Assembly: GCA_022843045.1 (NCBI GenBank)
Contig: JALHOJ010000039.1
Coordinates: forward strand, 1 to 40,286
From: Phycisphaerales bacterium
GTDB lineage: Bacteria; Planctomycetota; Phycisphaerae; Phycisphaerales; UBA1924
DNA length: 40,286 nucleotides
Direction of reading: 5' to 3'
Of the stretch, positions 15,805 to 25,626 are shown in pieces. A model generated the notes under the pieces. It did not search any database, had not been told where the DNA came from, and saw only the letters and a list, made by a program, of their open reading frames with translations. Both the position numbers and the translations under genes were made by a program. Each line of letters starts with the position of its first letter. Position 1 is the first letter of the stretch.

Positions 15805-17856
15805 ATGAAGGGTGTCGTTGCCAGCGGATTCCTCTCAATGAACTCGCGTGTGCTTCTAGTCGCGCTCGCAGGCGCAGCCTGCGGCTCCAGCGCTTTGGGA
15901 CAGGCTGGCCCAACGAGCGGCCAGCCCTATGACGTGAACGCCATCCGCCCGGGCCAGCCCGGCGCGGAGCGTCTCGTCGGCACCGCCACCAGCCGCCTCG
16001 ACGGCAAGAAGTCCGAACTCTCCGAGCAGCCGACCTACAAGGTCACGCGCTTCCTGATCGAGTATCGCAACGAGCACCCCCAGAACCCCAGCGCCGAACA
16101 GGTGCTCGAGGCTCCCGTCATGCTCGGCGCGTCGCCCGAGGGCTACGTCTCCCCCGGCGCGGCGGACCGCACCGCCACCATCCGCCTCCGCGACATCACG
16201 CCCGTGAATCCCGGCACCTTCAGCGCAGGCGGCCTGTCCAGCGTCGCCCGCTCGATCGTGACCGAACTGCAGAAGCAGGGCCTGGCCAGCATCATCGTGC
16301 AACTGCACCCCGATGACATCAACGCCGAAACCGGCGCGGATCTCCGTCCTGATGGCAACCTCGACCTCCGTCTGGTCGTCTGGACGGGCGTCGTCGGCCA
16401 AGTCCGCAGCATCGCCGCGGGCGATCGCTTCGAGAAGGCCATCGCCGCGGGCGAACTTGAACGCGTCAACACCGACAACCGCGTCCACCAGCGCATCCGC
16501 GAGCAATCCCCCGTCACGCCGGGCTCCCTGGTCGACAAGAAGGCCGTCGACGACTTCGTCTTCCGCCTCAACCGCCACCCCGGCCGCCGCGTCGATGTCG
16601 CCGTCGCCCCGGGCAGCGAAGAAGGCCAAGTAGCCCTCGATTACATTATCAGCGAAGCCAAGCCCTGGAGCGTCTACGCCCAGATGTCCAACACGGGCAC
16701 CGAGGCCACCAGCGAATGGCGCGAGCGATTCGGCTTCGTCCACAACAACCTCACCAGCCGCGACGACATCCTCCGGCTTGACTACATCACCAACGGCTTC
16801 GACGAGAGCCACACGTTCCTCGGAAGCTACGACTTCCCCTTGAAGAGCGACAAGCTCCGCATGAAGCTCTACGGCGGCTACTCCGAGTACGACGCCTCCG
16901 AAGTCGGCTTTTCAGGCGAAGACTTCACGGGCCAGAACTACACCATCGGCGGCGAAGCCGCCTGGAACTTCTTCCAGCGCGACAACTTCTTCATCGACGC
17001 CATTGGCGGCGTCCGCTGGCAGTCCGTCAAGACCGACAACCAGCTCTTCCTCACCTCCGCCACCGAGCAGTACCTCGTGCCCTACATCGGCATCCGCGGC
17101 GAACGCGTCTCCGACGTCCGTGAGACCTACTTCGGCCTCACCTACGAAGTCCAGTTCGCCGACCTCTCCGGCGCCAACGCCGACACCCTGGGCCAACTGG
17201 GCCGCACCCCCGTCGACGAAGATTGGCAGGTCCTGAAGTTTGATGGCTACCACTCTTTCTACATCGAGCCCCTGATCAGCGAGCTCTACAAGGGCACGGG
17301 CGACCGCGGGCCCACCACCCTCGCCCACGAAGTCGCGCTGTCCATGCGTGGCCAGTACGCCTTCAACAACCGCCTGATCCCCAACGAACAAGACGTCGCC
17401 GGCGGCATGTTCTCCGTACGCGGCTACGACGAAAGCCTCGTCGCGGGCGACAGCACGCTCATCGCCAGCGCCGAGTACCGCTATCACTGGCCCCGCGCCT
17501 GGGCCGTCAGCGAGCCGGGCACCATCAACGGTCGCCCGGTCGAGTGGGCCCGCAACATGCTGGGCGAGCGCATGAACAACTTCCGCTACGCCCCCCAGGA
17601 ACCCTTCGGCCGGGCCGACTGGGACCTGATCTTCAAGGGCTTCCTCGATGCCGGTTTCACCGACGTCTCCGCCGCCCAGCCGGGTGAAGACAGTTACTCC
17701 CTCGTGGGCGCAGGCGTGGGCGTGGAGCTTCAGGTCAAACGCTACCTCACCGCCCGCCTCGAATGGGGCTTCGCCCTGGCCGACGTCGACCAGCCCGGCA
17801 ACGAAACCGACGTGGGCGACAACCGCGTCCACTTCCTGATCACTGGCGTCTACTAA
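15805..17856 (+). CDS. Two-partner secretion outer-membrane transporter (TpsB; ShlB/FhaC/HecB family)
   Basis: The protein has 683 residues, longer than the roughly 550-590 of FhaC or ShlB. A ribosome site (GGAAAGGA) precedes the ATG; the hydrophobic signal follows Met12, with cleavage likely after ALGQA. Residues about 60-290 form a POTRA-containing periplasmic region. The remainder is a 16-strand-type beta barrel of alternating hydrophobic strands (TEATSEWRERFGFVHNN, LRMKLYGGYSEY). The family motif VRGY is at 538-541 (GGMFSVRGYDES), marking the loop that folds into the pore. The C-terminus HFLITGVY is typical of outer-membrane proteins, ending in an aromatic residue. The tpsA gene follows, so this is the likely dedicated exporter of that exoprotein. 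Confidence 0.88.
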   Translation: MKGVVASGFLSMNSRVLLVALAGAACGSSALGQAGPTSGQPYDVNAIRPGQPGAERLVGTATSRLDGKKSELSEQPTYKVTRFLIEYRNEHPQNPSAEQVLEAPVMLGASPEGYVSPGAADRTATIRLRDITPVNPGTFSAGGLSSVARSIVTELQKQGLASIIVQLHPDDINAETGADLRPDGNLDLRLVVWTGVVGQVRSIAAGDRFEKAIAAGELERVNTDNRVHQRIREQSPVTPGSLVDKKAVDDFVFRLNRHPGRRVDVAVAPGSEEGQVALDYIISEAKPWSVYAQMSNTGTEATSEWRERFGFVHNNLTSRDDILRLDYITNGFDESHTFLGSYDFPLKSDKLRMKLYGGYSEYDASEVGFSGEDFTGQNYTIGGEAAWNFFQRDNFFIDAIGGVRWQSVKTDNQLFLTSATEQYLVPYIGIRGERVSDVRETYFGLTYEVQFADLSGANADTLGQLGRTPVDEDWQVLKFDGYHSFYIEPLISELYKGTGDRGPTTLAHEVALSMRGQYAFNNRLIPNEQDVAGGMFSVRGYDESLVAGDSTLIASAEYRYHWPRAWAVSEPGTINGRPVEWARNMLGERMNNFRYAPQEPFGRADWDLIFKGFLDAGFTDVSAAQPGEDSYSLVGAGVGVELQVKRYLTARLEWGFALADVDQPGNETDVGDNRVHFLITGVY

Positions 17857-18286
17857 ACCACCTTCCCGCGTCGCCCGCCTGCCCGCGGGCCACGCGATTG
17901 AGAGAGTCAACCTCGAGACAGTCAAGGAGTCACCGGACACGAACGGGTGCTCGCGATTGGCTGGAACCGAACGGGACTTACCTGCGCACAGGCACCCCGC
18001 ACGACCCGCCCAACCCGCAGCATCCCACCTCGCGAGGACCGAGAACCGGTTCCTGCAGGCCAAACCAGGGGTGAAACAGGGTCGGAAGACTGGCACAAGC
18101 CCCCTCCATCGCGCATGTTTGAGTGCAGCGAGGGGCCCGCACAGCCAGCGACCCCACCCGCGCACGCGTGCCCGCCCAGATTCCTTGATAGAGGTTCGTC
18201 GAACGATTCACCGCCCGCCTCCCTACGGAGTCGGGCCAGTCAGACCGGTTGTCCTGAACCCGCCCTTTCGCGGAGTGATGTGCTCT
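17857..18286 (+). other. 430-base leader/spacer between tpsB and tpsA
   Basis: No gene or terminator with a T-tract is visible here, although a GCCCGCGGGC palindrome occurs at 17881-17890. The tpsA frame is open back to 17957, but the upstream translation is Pro/Arg-rich and unlike a TpsA start. The region could be a long 5' leader or hold a separate tpsA promoter. It does not match the c-di-GMP riboswitch pattern. Confidence 0.45.
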
Positions 18287-21200
18287 ATGCGTTCCAACAC
18301 CACTGCCTCTTCCAAGCCCGCCGCCACGACCACCAGCGGCCTCGCCAACCACCTCCTCCAGCGCGCCCGCGCGTTTGAGGGTGGCAAGGCCCGCGGTTGG
18401 CGCTCCGCCGCCGCAGTCGCCGCTCTGCTCTTCTCTTCGGCGGCCCTCGCCGGCCCCGAGGGCGAACAGGTCGTGCGCGGCAACGTCACCTTCGAGCGCA
18501 ACGGCAACCAGACCATCATCCGCGCGGGCGACCGCAGCATCATCAACTACCGCAACTTCGACATCGGCGCCGCCGAAAGCGTCCGCTTCATCCAGCCCGG
18601 CGCCGAGTCCCGCGTGCTCAACCGCATCAACTCCGCGACGCCCACCCGCATCGACGGCAGCCTTTCCGCCAACGGCCGGGTCTACATTGTGAACCCCGCG
18701 GGCGTGGTCTTCGGTCGTGGCAGCGTCATCAACACCGCCGGCCTCTTCGCCGCCGCGGGCCAATTGAGCGACGCCGACTTTGTGCGCGGTAACGACCGCT
18801 TCACGGGCCTGACCGGCAACGTCATCAACGAAGGCTCCATCAACGGCCAGCAGATCGTCATGGCCGGTCGCCAAGTCGCGAACTTTGGCTCGATCGTCGC
18901 GCCCCAGGGCACGGTCGCCATGGCCGCGGGCGAAGATGTCGTCATCACTCAGCGCGACGGCGCGATGCACGTCCGCGTGAGCGGCACCGCCCTGGGCGAC
19001 GCAACCACCGCCGCCGTGACCAACACCGGCACGATTGACACCTCCAGTCCTCGTGGCGGCGGCAAGGTGATCATGGCCGCGGGCGACGTCTTTGGCCTGG
19101 CCATCAACACCACCGGCACCGTCAAGGGCAAGAACGTCGAACTGCAGGGCCAAGGCACAGGCGACGTCGTGGTGGGGGGGCAGATCGACGCCAGCAACAG
19201 CGATGTTCGCGGCGGCGGTCTGCGTGTCGTCCGAGACGGTCGCAATCGCCCGCAGGCCCTCACGCCCCGCGAGCGCAAGGCCCAGGAAGTCAAGGGCGGC
19301 ACGATTGACGTGACCGGCCAGCGCATCGCCCTGTTCAACACGACGCTGGACGTCTCCGGCGCCGACGGCGGCGGCCTCGTCCGCATCGGCGGCGACTTCC
19401 AAGGCCGCCAGATCGCAGACCACGGCAACTCCCAGATCACCGTCGCCAACTCCGGCACGACCATCCGCGCCGACGCGACCCAGCGTGGCGACGGCGGCAC
19501 CGTGATCCTCTGGAGCGACGACACCACCCGCACCTTCGCCAGCATTTCCGCCCGAGGCGGCGCGCAAGGCGGCGACGGCGGCCTGATCGAAACCTCCGGC
19601 AAGAACCACCTCTCGGTCGACGGCTCGGGCATCGACGCCGCCGCCAGCAACGGCCGCGCGGGCACCTGGCTGCTTGACCCCCGCAACATCACCATTGATG
19701 GCACGGGCCCAACCACGGGCGACTTCTCCGCGGTTGACCCCAACGTCTTCACGCCCAACCAGGACGACAGCGTCGTCCTCAACTCCGACATCACCAGCCG
19801 CCTCGACGCCGGCACCAACGTCAGCATCACCACCGGCAGCGACGGCACGCAAGACGGCGACATCACCGTCGCCGCCGACGTGCTGACCACCGGCACCGGC
19901 GCGACCTTCCGCCTCGACGCTGCCAACAGCATCTTCGTGAACTCCGGCGTGCAGATCGGCGCGACGGGCGCGGGTCAGGTCAACGTCGTTCTCAACGCCA
20001 ATCGCGGCGACTCCGCAGATCCCGACGCCAACGCCGGCGCAATCGTGCTGAACACCGGCAGCAGCATCGTGACCCAGGGCGGCAACATCACCCTGGGCGG
20101 CGGTCCCAACCCCACCATCACGCTCACTTCGGGCGGCAACGCCACCTACGACGCCGCCCTCCGCTCCAGCGCAGCCCGCGGCACCGCGGCAAACCCAGAC
20201 GGCGTCACCATCGACGGGGCGACGCTCAATGCCGGCGCAGGTTCCATCTCCATCCGCGGCGCAGGCCGGGCTGAGGAATCCGGCTCCGTCGGCGTTGCGA
20301 TCTTGAATGGCGCGGACATCTCCGCAGGCATCGTGCGCATCGACGGCATCGGCGGCACCTTCGCCGGCTCGGGCGGCAACGCCAACCACGGCGTGGATAT
20401 CACCGGCGGCACGACCCAGGTCCGCTCCGTCGGCGGCGGCGTCACCATCGTCGGCACGGGCGGCGCAACCGCCTCGGGCGCTGGCGTCACGGGCGTGCGC
20501 GTCGACGACGCGCTCGTCGAAGGCTCCTCCAATGGCTTCCTGAACGTCAGCGGCTTTGGCGGCTCGGGCACGGGCCTGGGCAACCACGGCGTGCTCCTCA
20601 CCAACAGCGGCGCACTTCAGGCCAACGGCATCAATGGCGTGACCATCACCGGCCGCACCACATCCTCTGGTGACACCAGCCACGGCGTCTTCGTCGAGTC
20701 CGGCGCAATCACGTCGAACGTCGGCACCGTTGACAATGCCATCTCCGTCACGGGTACGTCGGGTACCGGTGCCAACAGCGTGGGCGTCTTCGTTGATGGC
20801 GGCGACGCCAGCATCACCACCGCAAGCAAGCGCATCACTCTCAACGGCACCAGCACGGGCACTGGCAACGCCCACGGCGTGGAACTCTCCAACAACGCCA
20901 CCGTCAACGGCAATGGCGTGACGGTGATCGGCAGCTCAACCAACGCCTCCGGCATCGCCTTCACCAATGGCCTCAGCGCCATCGATTCCAACATCGGCAA
21001 CATGACCCTCCGCGCCGACACGATGGACCTCGCCGGCGCGAACTTTGGCGGCACCGGCACGCTGTCGCTCGAGAGCCTCTCGAACAACACCACCATCGGC
21101 CTGGGCGACTCCATCGCAGGCACTCTCAACCTGAACAACTCCGAACTTGGCAACATCCTGAGCACCAGCTTCAACGGCCTCTCCATCGGCGCAAACAACG

Positions 21201-24200
21201 CCGGCCTCTTGACCACCGGCGTCATCGACTTCTCATCCTTCAGCGGCGGCGCAGTGCGGTTGTTTGGCACCAGCCTCACCACCGCCGGCCTGTCCACCGG
21301 CGCGGCCCAGACGCTGACCCTCCGCTTCAACAACCCCACAGGCGGCCAGGGCTCTGTCACCCAGACCGGCCCCATCACCGCCCCGCGACTGAACCTCTTC
21401 GGCACGTCTCAGTTCACGCTCCGCAACTCCGCCAACGACTTCGGCACCCTCGCCGGCAATCTCAATGGCACCAGCGCCAACAGCATCTCCGACAGCAACG
21501 GCTTTGACATCGGCCAGAACGGCACGACCACCGGCTTCGTCGCCGCCAACGGCCGCACCACCCTCCGCGCCGATACCGGCGTGATCACCACCTCGGCGGC
21601 CATCGTTGCCAATGACGGCGAACTCGCCCTGACCGCCGACGAGATCGACTTTGGCGACAGCGTCAGCGGCAACGGCCTCCTCACACTCCGCGCCGTGACC
21701 GACGCCCAGAACATCCGTCTGGGCGGCGCGAGCGACTCCGCCGTCGACACCCTCGACTTGACCGCCGCCGACCTCGCCTTCTTCCAGGACGGCTTCGAGT
21801 TCATCACCATCGGCAGCAGCGCGGGCACCGGCACGATGTCCTTCGGCGCCCCCGTCTCCTTCAGCGACGCGACCCTGCTGCGCATGGGCAACGCGGGCGG
21901 TTCGGGCGCGATCCAAGTGAACGCCGCCCTGGGCACCACTGACGGCGCAAGCCTCACCCTCCGCGCCAGTGACATCGACCTGCTCGCCGACGTCGCCACC
22001 GAAGGCGGCAACCTCATCCTGAACGGCGTCATCACCGCCCGCGACAACGTCGCCCTCCGCACCACCGCCAACAGCGCTGCCGCCGGGGCCAACATCACCA
22101 TCAACGGCGCCCTCGACGCCGACGACGCCAGCAACGACCGTGTCCTGACCCTCGACGCAGGCACCGCGGGCGACATCACCTTGAACAGCGTGGTCGGCAG
22201 CGCCCAGCGCTTCGCCTCCGTCGCCACCACCGCCGAAACCATCAACATCAACGGCGGCATCCGCACCAAGCAGGGCCAGACCTACGACAGCATCGTCAAC
22301 CTCGCAGGCGAACTCTCCGCCAATGCGGGCGACGTGACCTTCCAGCGCCAAGTGAACGTCCTTGCTGACTCGAGCGTCACGACCTCCGGCCTCGCAGGCG
22401 ACGACGTGACCTTCCAGCAGGGCCTCAACAGCACTGCAGCCGGCGCGGACATCCTCGTCGAAGCCGGCAACGGCGGTGTCAGTCTCCAAACCACCGACAC
22501 ACTCGGCCGTCAGACCTACAACGCCGGCACCATCACCCTCAACGCCGATGTCACTGGCGCCGAACTCGTCTTCGGCGGCCCCGTCATCCTCGAAGAGAAC
22601 GTGATCGCCACCGGCACCGCCAGCGTCGTCTTCGAAGACACCATCAACTCCGCCGCGACCGAGTCTCGCGTGCTCCGTATCAACGCTCCCGCCACCACCC
22701 TCCTGGGCGAGATCGGCACGGGCACCGACGGCATTCTGGGCGGCCTCTTCACCAACTCGGGCGGCACTCTCGCCCTGAGCAGCGCGATTGTCCGCTCCAC
22801 CGGCGACATCGAGATTGGCGACAACGTCACCCTCGGCTCCAACACCGACATCCGCAGCACGGGCGGCAAGATCGACTTCCTGGGCAGCGTCAACAGCGAC
22901 GGCACGGCACGATCCCTCACCCTCAACGCCGCCCAGACCATCTCCCTCACAGGCGGCGCGGGCGGCTCCGCGGCTCTGCAAAGCCTCAACATCACCGCCA
23001 CCGGCCTCTCCCTGGGCGGCCTCACCGAAACCACCACCGCCAGCACCTTCAGCACGCCCATCACCCTCGTCAGCGACACCACCGTCCGCGCCCCGGGCGT
23101 CACGTTCAGCGGGCCCATCAACGCCGCGGGCAACGGCGTGCAGTCCCTCACGGTCGTCGCCACCGGCAACACCGCGACCTTCGGCGGCGCTGTTGGCACG
23201 GGTACCAACGGGCGCCTCCGCTCGCTCGACGTTTCCGCCACCAGTATCAACGTCGCCGACGCCTCCACCACCGGCAACCAGCGTTACAACGGCTTCACCC
23301 GCCTGGGCGGCACGCTGCTGGGCGGCGATCAGTCCACCATCGAGTTCCTCCAGAATGTGCTGCTCACCGCCAACTCGACGGTCCGTACCTCCGCCATCGC
23401 GTCCGACTCTGACATCCGCTTCGCGGGCACCGTCAACAGCGCGGGGGCCACGCCCTTCGGCCTCACCGTCGACGCCAGCTCGGGCGACGTGATCTTCACC
23501 CAGGAGCTGGGCACCACCACCGCGGGCGGAGAATCCTCCCTCGCCTTCCTCGAAGCCGCCGGCAGCAGCGTCACGATCGGCGAAGGCTCCACCGCTCGCA
23601 ATGTTCGCACCACCGGCCGCCAGTTCTACACCGGCTCGCTCTTCCTCAACGGCGCGCTCACCTCCACCGTCTCGGGCGACATTGGAATCTCCGGTCCCAC
23701 CACCCTGCTCGCCGACGGCGTCTTCACCACCACCAGCGGCAGCGTCCTCTTCCAGGGCACCATCGATGGCGATGGCTCCACCGCCCGCAACCTCACCATC
23801 AACACCGGCGGCAGCGGCGTCACCCGCTTTGGCGGCGCGGTGGGCGGCATCAACCGCCTCGCCAGCATCACCACCAACGCCGATGGTTCCACCGTCATCG
23901 CCACCACCCAGATGCGTGCCAACGGCGATCAACTCTTCAACGACAACGTCACCCTCGCCGCCAACACCATCATGGAGGCCAACGACGTGCTCTTCGGCGG
24001 CACCCTCGACAGCGAGTCCGCCAACATCCAGCGCAACCTCACCGTCAACTCCTCCGCCAACGGCGGCGACGCGGGCGAAACCACCTTCCGTGGCATCGTG
24101 GGCGGCGCTCGCCGCCTGGGCAGCATCACCACCAACGCCGAAGGCTCGACCATCATCGCCAACAACATCAGCACCACCCGCCAGATGAACTTTGGCGACG

Positions 24201-25606
24201 CCGTGCTCTTCGCCGGGTCCTCAACCCTCGACGCCGGCAACGCCCCCATCACCTTCCGCCAGACCATCAACACCGACACCAGCGCGACTGACCCGCTCAT
24301 CACCCTCCGCAGCAACGCCGCGGGCGACGTCGACAACCCCGCCTTCCGCTTCGGCGGCAACATCGGCGTCACCAAGCGCCTGGGCGGGCTGACGATCGGC
24401 TCGGATCGCTCCAACACGCTTGCCAGCAACATCGTCTTCAGCGACGCGTTTGACGCTCAGGGCCGCGTTCAGGCCAGCCTCGTCAACCCCAACGACGCTT
24501 TCCGCGTCATCACCGCTGGCGGCGGCTTCAACGTCGGCGCGGGCCACAAGATCGTCTCCTTTGGCAGCCTCCAGCTCGAAGCCTTGAGCGGCGGCATCAC
24601 CTTCAACGAAGCCACCGTGATTGGCGACTTCCGCGTGACGGCCGATTCCATCACGCTCCGCACTCGCCCGCAGGGCAACGTCCAGACCCGCAGCCGCACC
24701 ATCGAAGGCGACAGCGGCGCGGACATCGTCGCCGCCGGCGCAATCGACTTCAATCGCGCCCCCAACGTGATCGGCAGCAGCTTCCGCCCGGTCTTTAGCC
24801 CAGGCAACGGCCAGACCGACGCGCAGCTCGCCGCCTTCACCTTCCGCATCCCGCCTCGCCCCATCAACGCCAGCGACTTCACCGACGCCGCCAACACTGG
24901 CGTCCTCCTCCCGCTGGACATCCGCGCCAGCGGCCCCAGCCGCACCACCATCACCACCGCGATGAACATGTACGACCCCAGCTTCGCCGCCCCGACGGGC
25001 GGCCCCGCTCCGCTCCTCAGCAGCGCGGCGATCGATGGGCTGGCCGAACTGGGCATCTCGGTCCGCGGTCGCACCACGAGCGAAGTCATCGAAGGCCTCG
25101 AAGGCCGCAACTTTGATGATCGCCTCCCCTTGACGGGCCTTGCCGAGAGCGGCGTGCGTGACGACATCATCTCTCCCAAGAGCGTGGAATCCGCCGTCGC
25201 CGCCTATCGAGGTTTGGTCTACGGCCCGCTGGTGGACGAGTCGGGCGCGCCGCTCATGGATGAGCAGGGCAACCCGCGCTTGGGCGACCGCACCGAAATG
25301 ATCCGCAGCGTCCTGGGCGCAAGCTGGGCCCGCTACAGCGAGAAGGCCAAGCGCCCCACAGGCGAAGGCTGGCGCGCTTTCCTCGAAACCCAGGGCACCA
25401 CCGGACCCACCGACGAGTCCTTGGCCCTTGCTCTGCTGAACCAGGCTCGCGAAACCCTCCGCGCAATCGACAACATCGGCCTGCCCGCCGAGGAGCAGCG
25501 CATCCCGCGCCGCAAGGTCATCGACGCCATCAAGCCCGTCAACATGACCGACGAACGCGAGTTCCTGCGTGCGGTGGAGGGGATTTGGCAGCTCAGCGTG
25601 CGGTGA
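18287..25606 (+). CDS. Two-partner secretion exoprotein (TpsA, filamentous haemagglutinin-type), giant beta-helix
   Basis: The protein has about 2439 residues. The start at 18287 follows CGGAG by 11 bases; an ATG at 18278 is also possible. An extended N-terminus (about 40 residues) and hydrophobic core ending SSAALA form the signal. The TPS domain follows: GNVTFERNGNQTIIRAGDRS, NYRNFDIGAAESVRFIQPG and RVYIVNPAGVVFGRGSVIN. These are the motifs recognised by a TpsB. Most of the rest is Gly/Thr/Asn-rich right-handed beta-helix sequence. Late repeats (FGGAVGGINRLASI, FRGIVGGARRLGSI, FGGNIGVTKRLGGL) recur about every 86 residues near 1848, 1934 and 2021. The last about 220 residues are charged and mostly helical. 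I see no cysteine in the chain. Surface adhesin or matrix role is inferred from the family. Confidence 0.88.
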   Translation: MRSNTTASSKPAATTTSGLANHLLQRARAFEGGKARGWRSAAAVAALLFSSAALAGPEGEQVVRGNVTFERNGNQTIIRAGDRSIINYRNFDIGAAESVRFIQPGAESRVLNRINSATPTRIDGSLSANGRVYIVNPAGVVFGRGSVINTAGLFAAAGQLSDADFVRGNDRFTGLTGNVINEGSINGQQIVMAGRQVANFGSIVAPQGTVAMAAGEDVVITQRDGAMHVRVSGTALGDATTAAVTNTGTIDTSSPRGGGKVIMAAGDVFGLAINTTGTVKGKNVELQGQGTGDVVVGGQIDASNSDVRGGGLRVVRDGRNRPQALTPRERKAQEVKGGTIDVTGQRIALFNTTLDVSGADGGGLVRIGGDFQGRQIADHGNSQITVANSGTTIRADATQRGDGGTVILWSDDTTRTFASISARGGAQGGDGGLIETSGKNHLSVDGSGIDAAASNGRAGTWLLDPRNITIDGTGPTTGDFSAVDPNVFTPNQDDSVVLNSDITSRLDAGTNVSITTGSDGTQDGDITVAADVLTTGTGATFRLDAANSIFVNSGVQIGATGAGQVNVVLNANRGDSADPDANAGAIVLNTGSSIVTQGGNITLGGGPNPTITLTSGGNATYDAALRSSAARGTAANPDGVTIDGATLNAGAGSISIRGAGRAEESGSVGVAILNGADISAGIVRIDGIGGTFAGSGGNANHGVDITGGTTQVRSVGGGVTIVGTGGATASGAGVTGVRVDDALVEGSSNGFLNVSGFGGSGTGLGNHGVLLTNSGALQANGINGVTITGRTTSSGDTSHGVFVESGAITSNVGTVDNAISVTGTSGTGANSVGVFVDGGDASITTASKRITLNGTSTGTGNAHGVELSNNATVNGNGVTVIGSSTNASGIAFTNGLSAIDSNIGNMTLRADTMDLAGANFGGTGTLSLESLSNNTTIGLGDSIAGTLNLNNSELGNILSTSFNGLSIGANNAGLLTTGVIDFSSFSGGAVRLFGTSLTTAGLSTGAAQTLTLRFNNPTGGQGSVTQTGPITAPRLNLFGTSQFTLRNSANDFGTLAGNLNGTSANSISDSNGFDIGQNGTTTGFVAANGRTTLRADTGVITTSAAIVANDGELALTADEIDFGDSVSGNGLLTLRAVTDAQNIRLGGASDSAVDTLDLTAADLAFFQDGFEFITIGSSAGTGTMSFGAPVSFSDATLLRMGNAGGSGAIQVNAALGTTDGASLTLRASDIDLLADVATEGGNLILNGVITARDNVALRTTANSAAAGANITINGALDADDASNDRVLTLDAGTAGDITLNSVVGSAQRFASVATTAETININGGIRTKQGQTYDSIVNLAGELSANAGDVTFQRQVNVLADSSVTTSGLAGDDVTFQQGLNSTAAGADILVEAGNGGVSLQTTDTLGRQTYNAGTITLNADVTGAELVFGGPVILEENVIATGTASVVFEDTINSAATESRVLRINAPATTLLGEIGTGTDGILGGLFTNSGGTLALSSAIVRSTGDIEIGDNVTLGSNTDIRSTGGKIDFLGSVNSDGTARSLTLNAAQTISLTGGAGGSAALQSLNITATGLSLGGLTETTTASTFSTPITLVSDTTVRAPGVTFSGPINAAGNGVQSLTVVATGNTATFGGAVGTGTNGRLRSLDVSATSINVADASTTGNQRYNGFTRLGGTLLGGDQSTIEFLQNVLLTANSTVRTSAIASDSDIRFAGTVNSAGATPFGLTVDASSGDVIFTQELGTTTAGGESSLAFLEAAGSSVTIGEGSTARNVRTTGRQFYTGSLFLNGALTSTVSGDIGISGPTTLLADGVFTTTSGSVLFQGTIDGDGSTARNLTINTGGSGVTRFGGAVGGINRLASITTNADGSTVIATTQMRANGDQLFNDNVTLAANTIMEANDVLFGGTLDSESANIQRNLTVNSSANGGDAGETTFRGIVGGARRLGSITTNAEGSTIIANNISTTRQMNFGDAVLFAGSSTLDAGNAPITFRQTINTDTSATDPLITLRSNAAGDVDNPAFRFGGNIGVTKRLGGLTIGSDRSNTLASNIVFSDAFDAQGRVQASLVNPNDAFRVITAGGGFNVGAGHKIVSFGSLQLEALSGGITFNEATVIGDFRVTADSITLRTRPQGNVQTRSRTIEGDSGADIVAAGAIDFNRAPNVIGSSFRPVFSPGNGQTDAQLAAFTFRIPPRPINASDFTDAANTGVLLPLDIRASGPSRTTITTAMNMYDPSFAAPTGGPAPLLSSAAIDGLAELGISVRGRTTSEVIEGLEGRNFDDRLPLTGLAESGVRDDIISPKSVESAVAAYRGLVYGPLVDESGAPLMDEQGNPRLGDRTEMIRSVLGASWARYSEKAKRPTGEGWRAFLETQGTTGPTDESLALALLNQARETLRAIDNIGLPAEEQRIPRRKVIDAIKPVNMTDEREFLRAVEGIWQLSVR

Positions 25607-25626
25607 GAAAGCTCACGAGGTACTTG

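Noticed and set aside
17881-17890. GCCCGCGGGC palindrome after tpsB as a terminator
   Set aside because: It has no loop and no T-tract; it is a self-complementary word common in GC-rich DNA.
18040-18110. Possible c-di-GMP (GEMM) riboswitch in the tpsA leader
   Set aside because: A few bases (CCAAACC, GGTGAAAC) recall the consensus, but the required paired regions and the GNRA tetraloop context are not there.
17978-20875. Open frame of 965 codons antisense to tpsA (and a second, 21233-23932, of 899 codons)
   Set aside because: They are shadows of a GC-rich, Gly/Thr/Ala/Asn-rich coding strand. Their translations are low-complexity Val/Gly/Asp/Ala, without domains, ribosome sites or signal peptides, and tpsA has clear family motifs.
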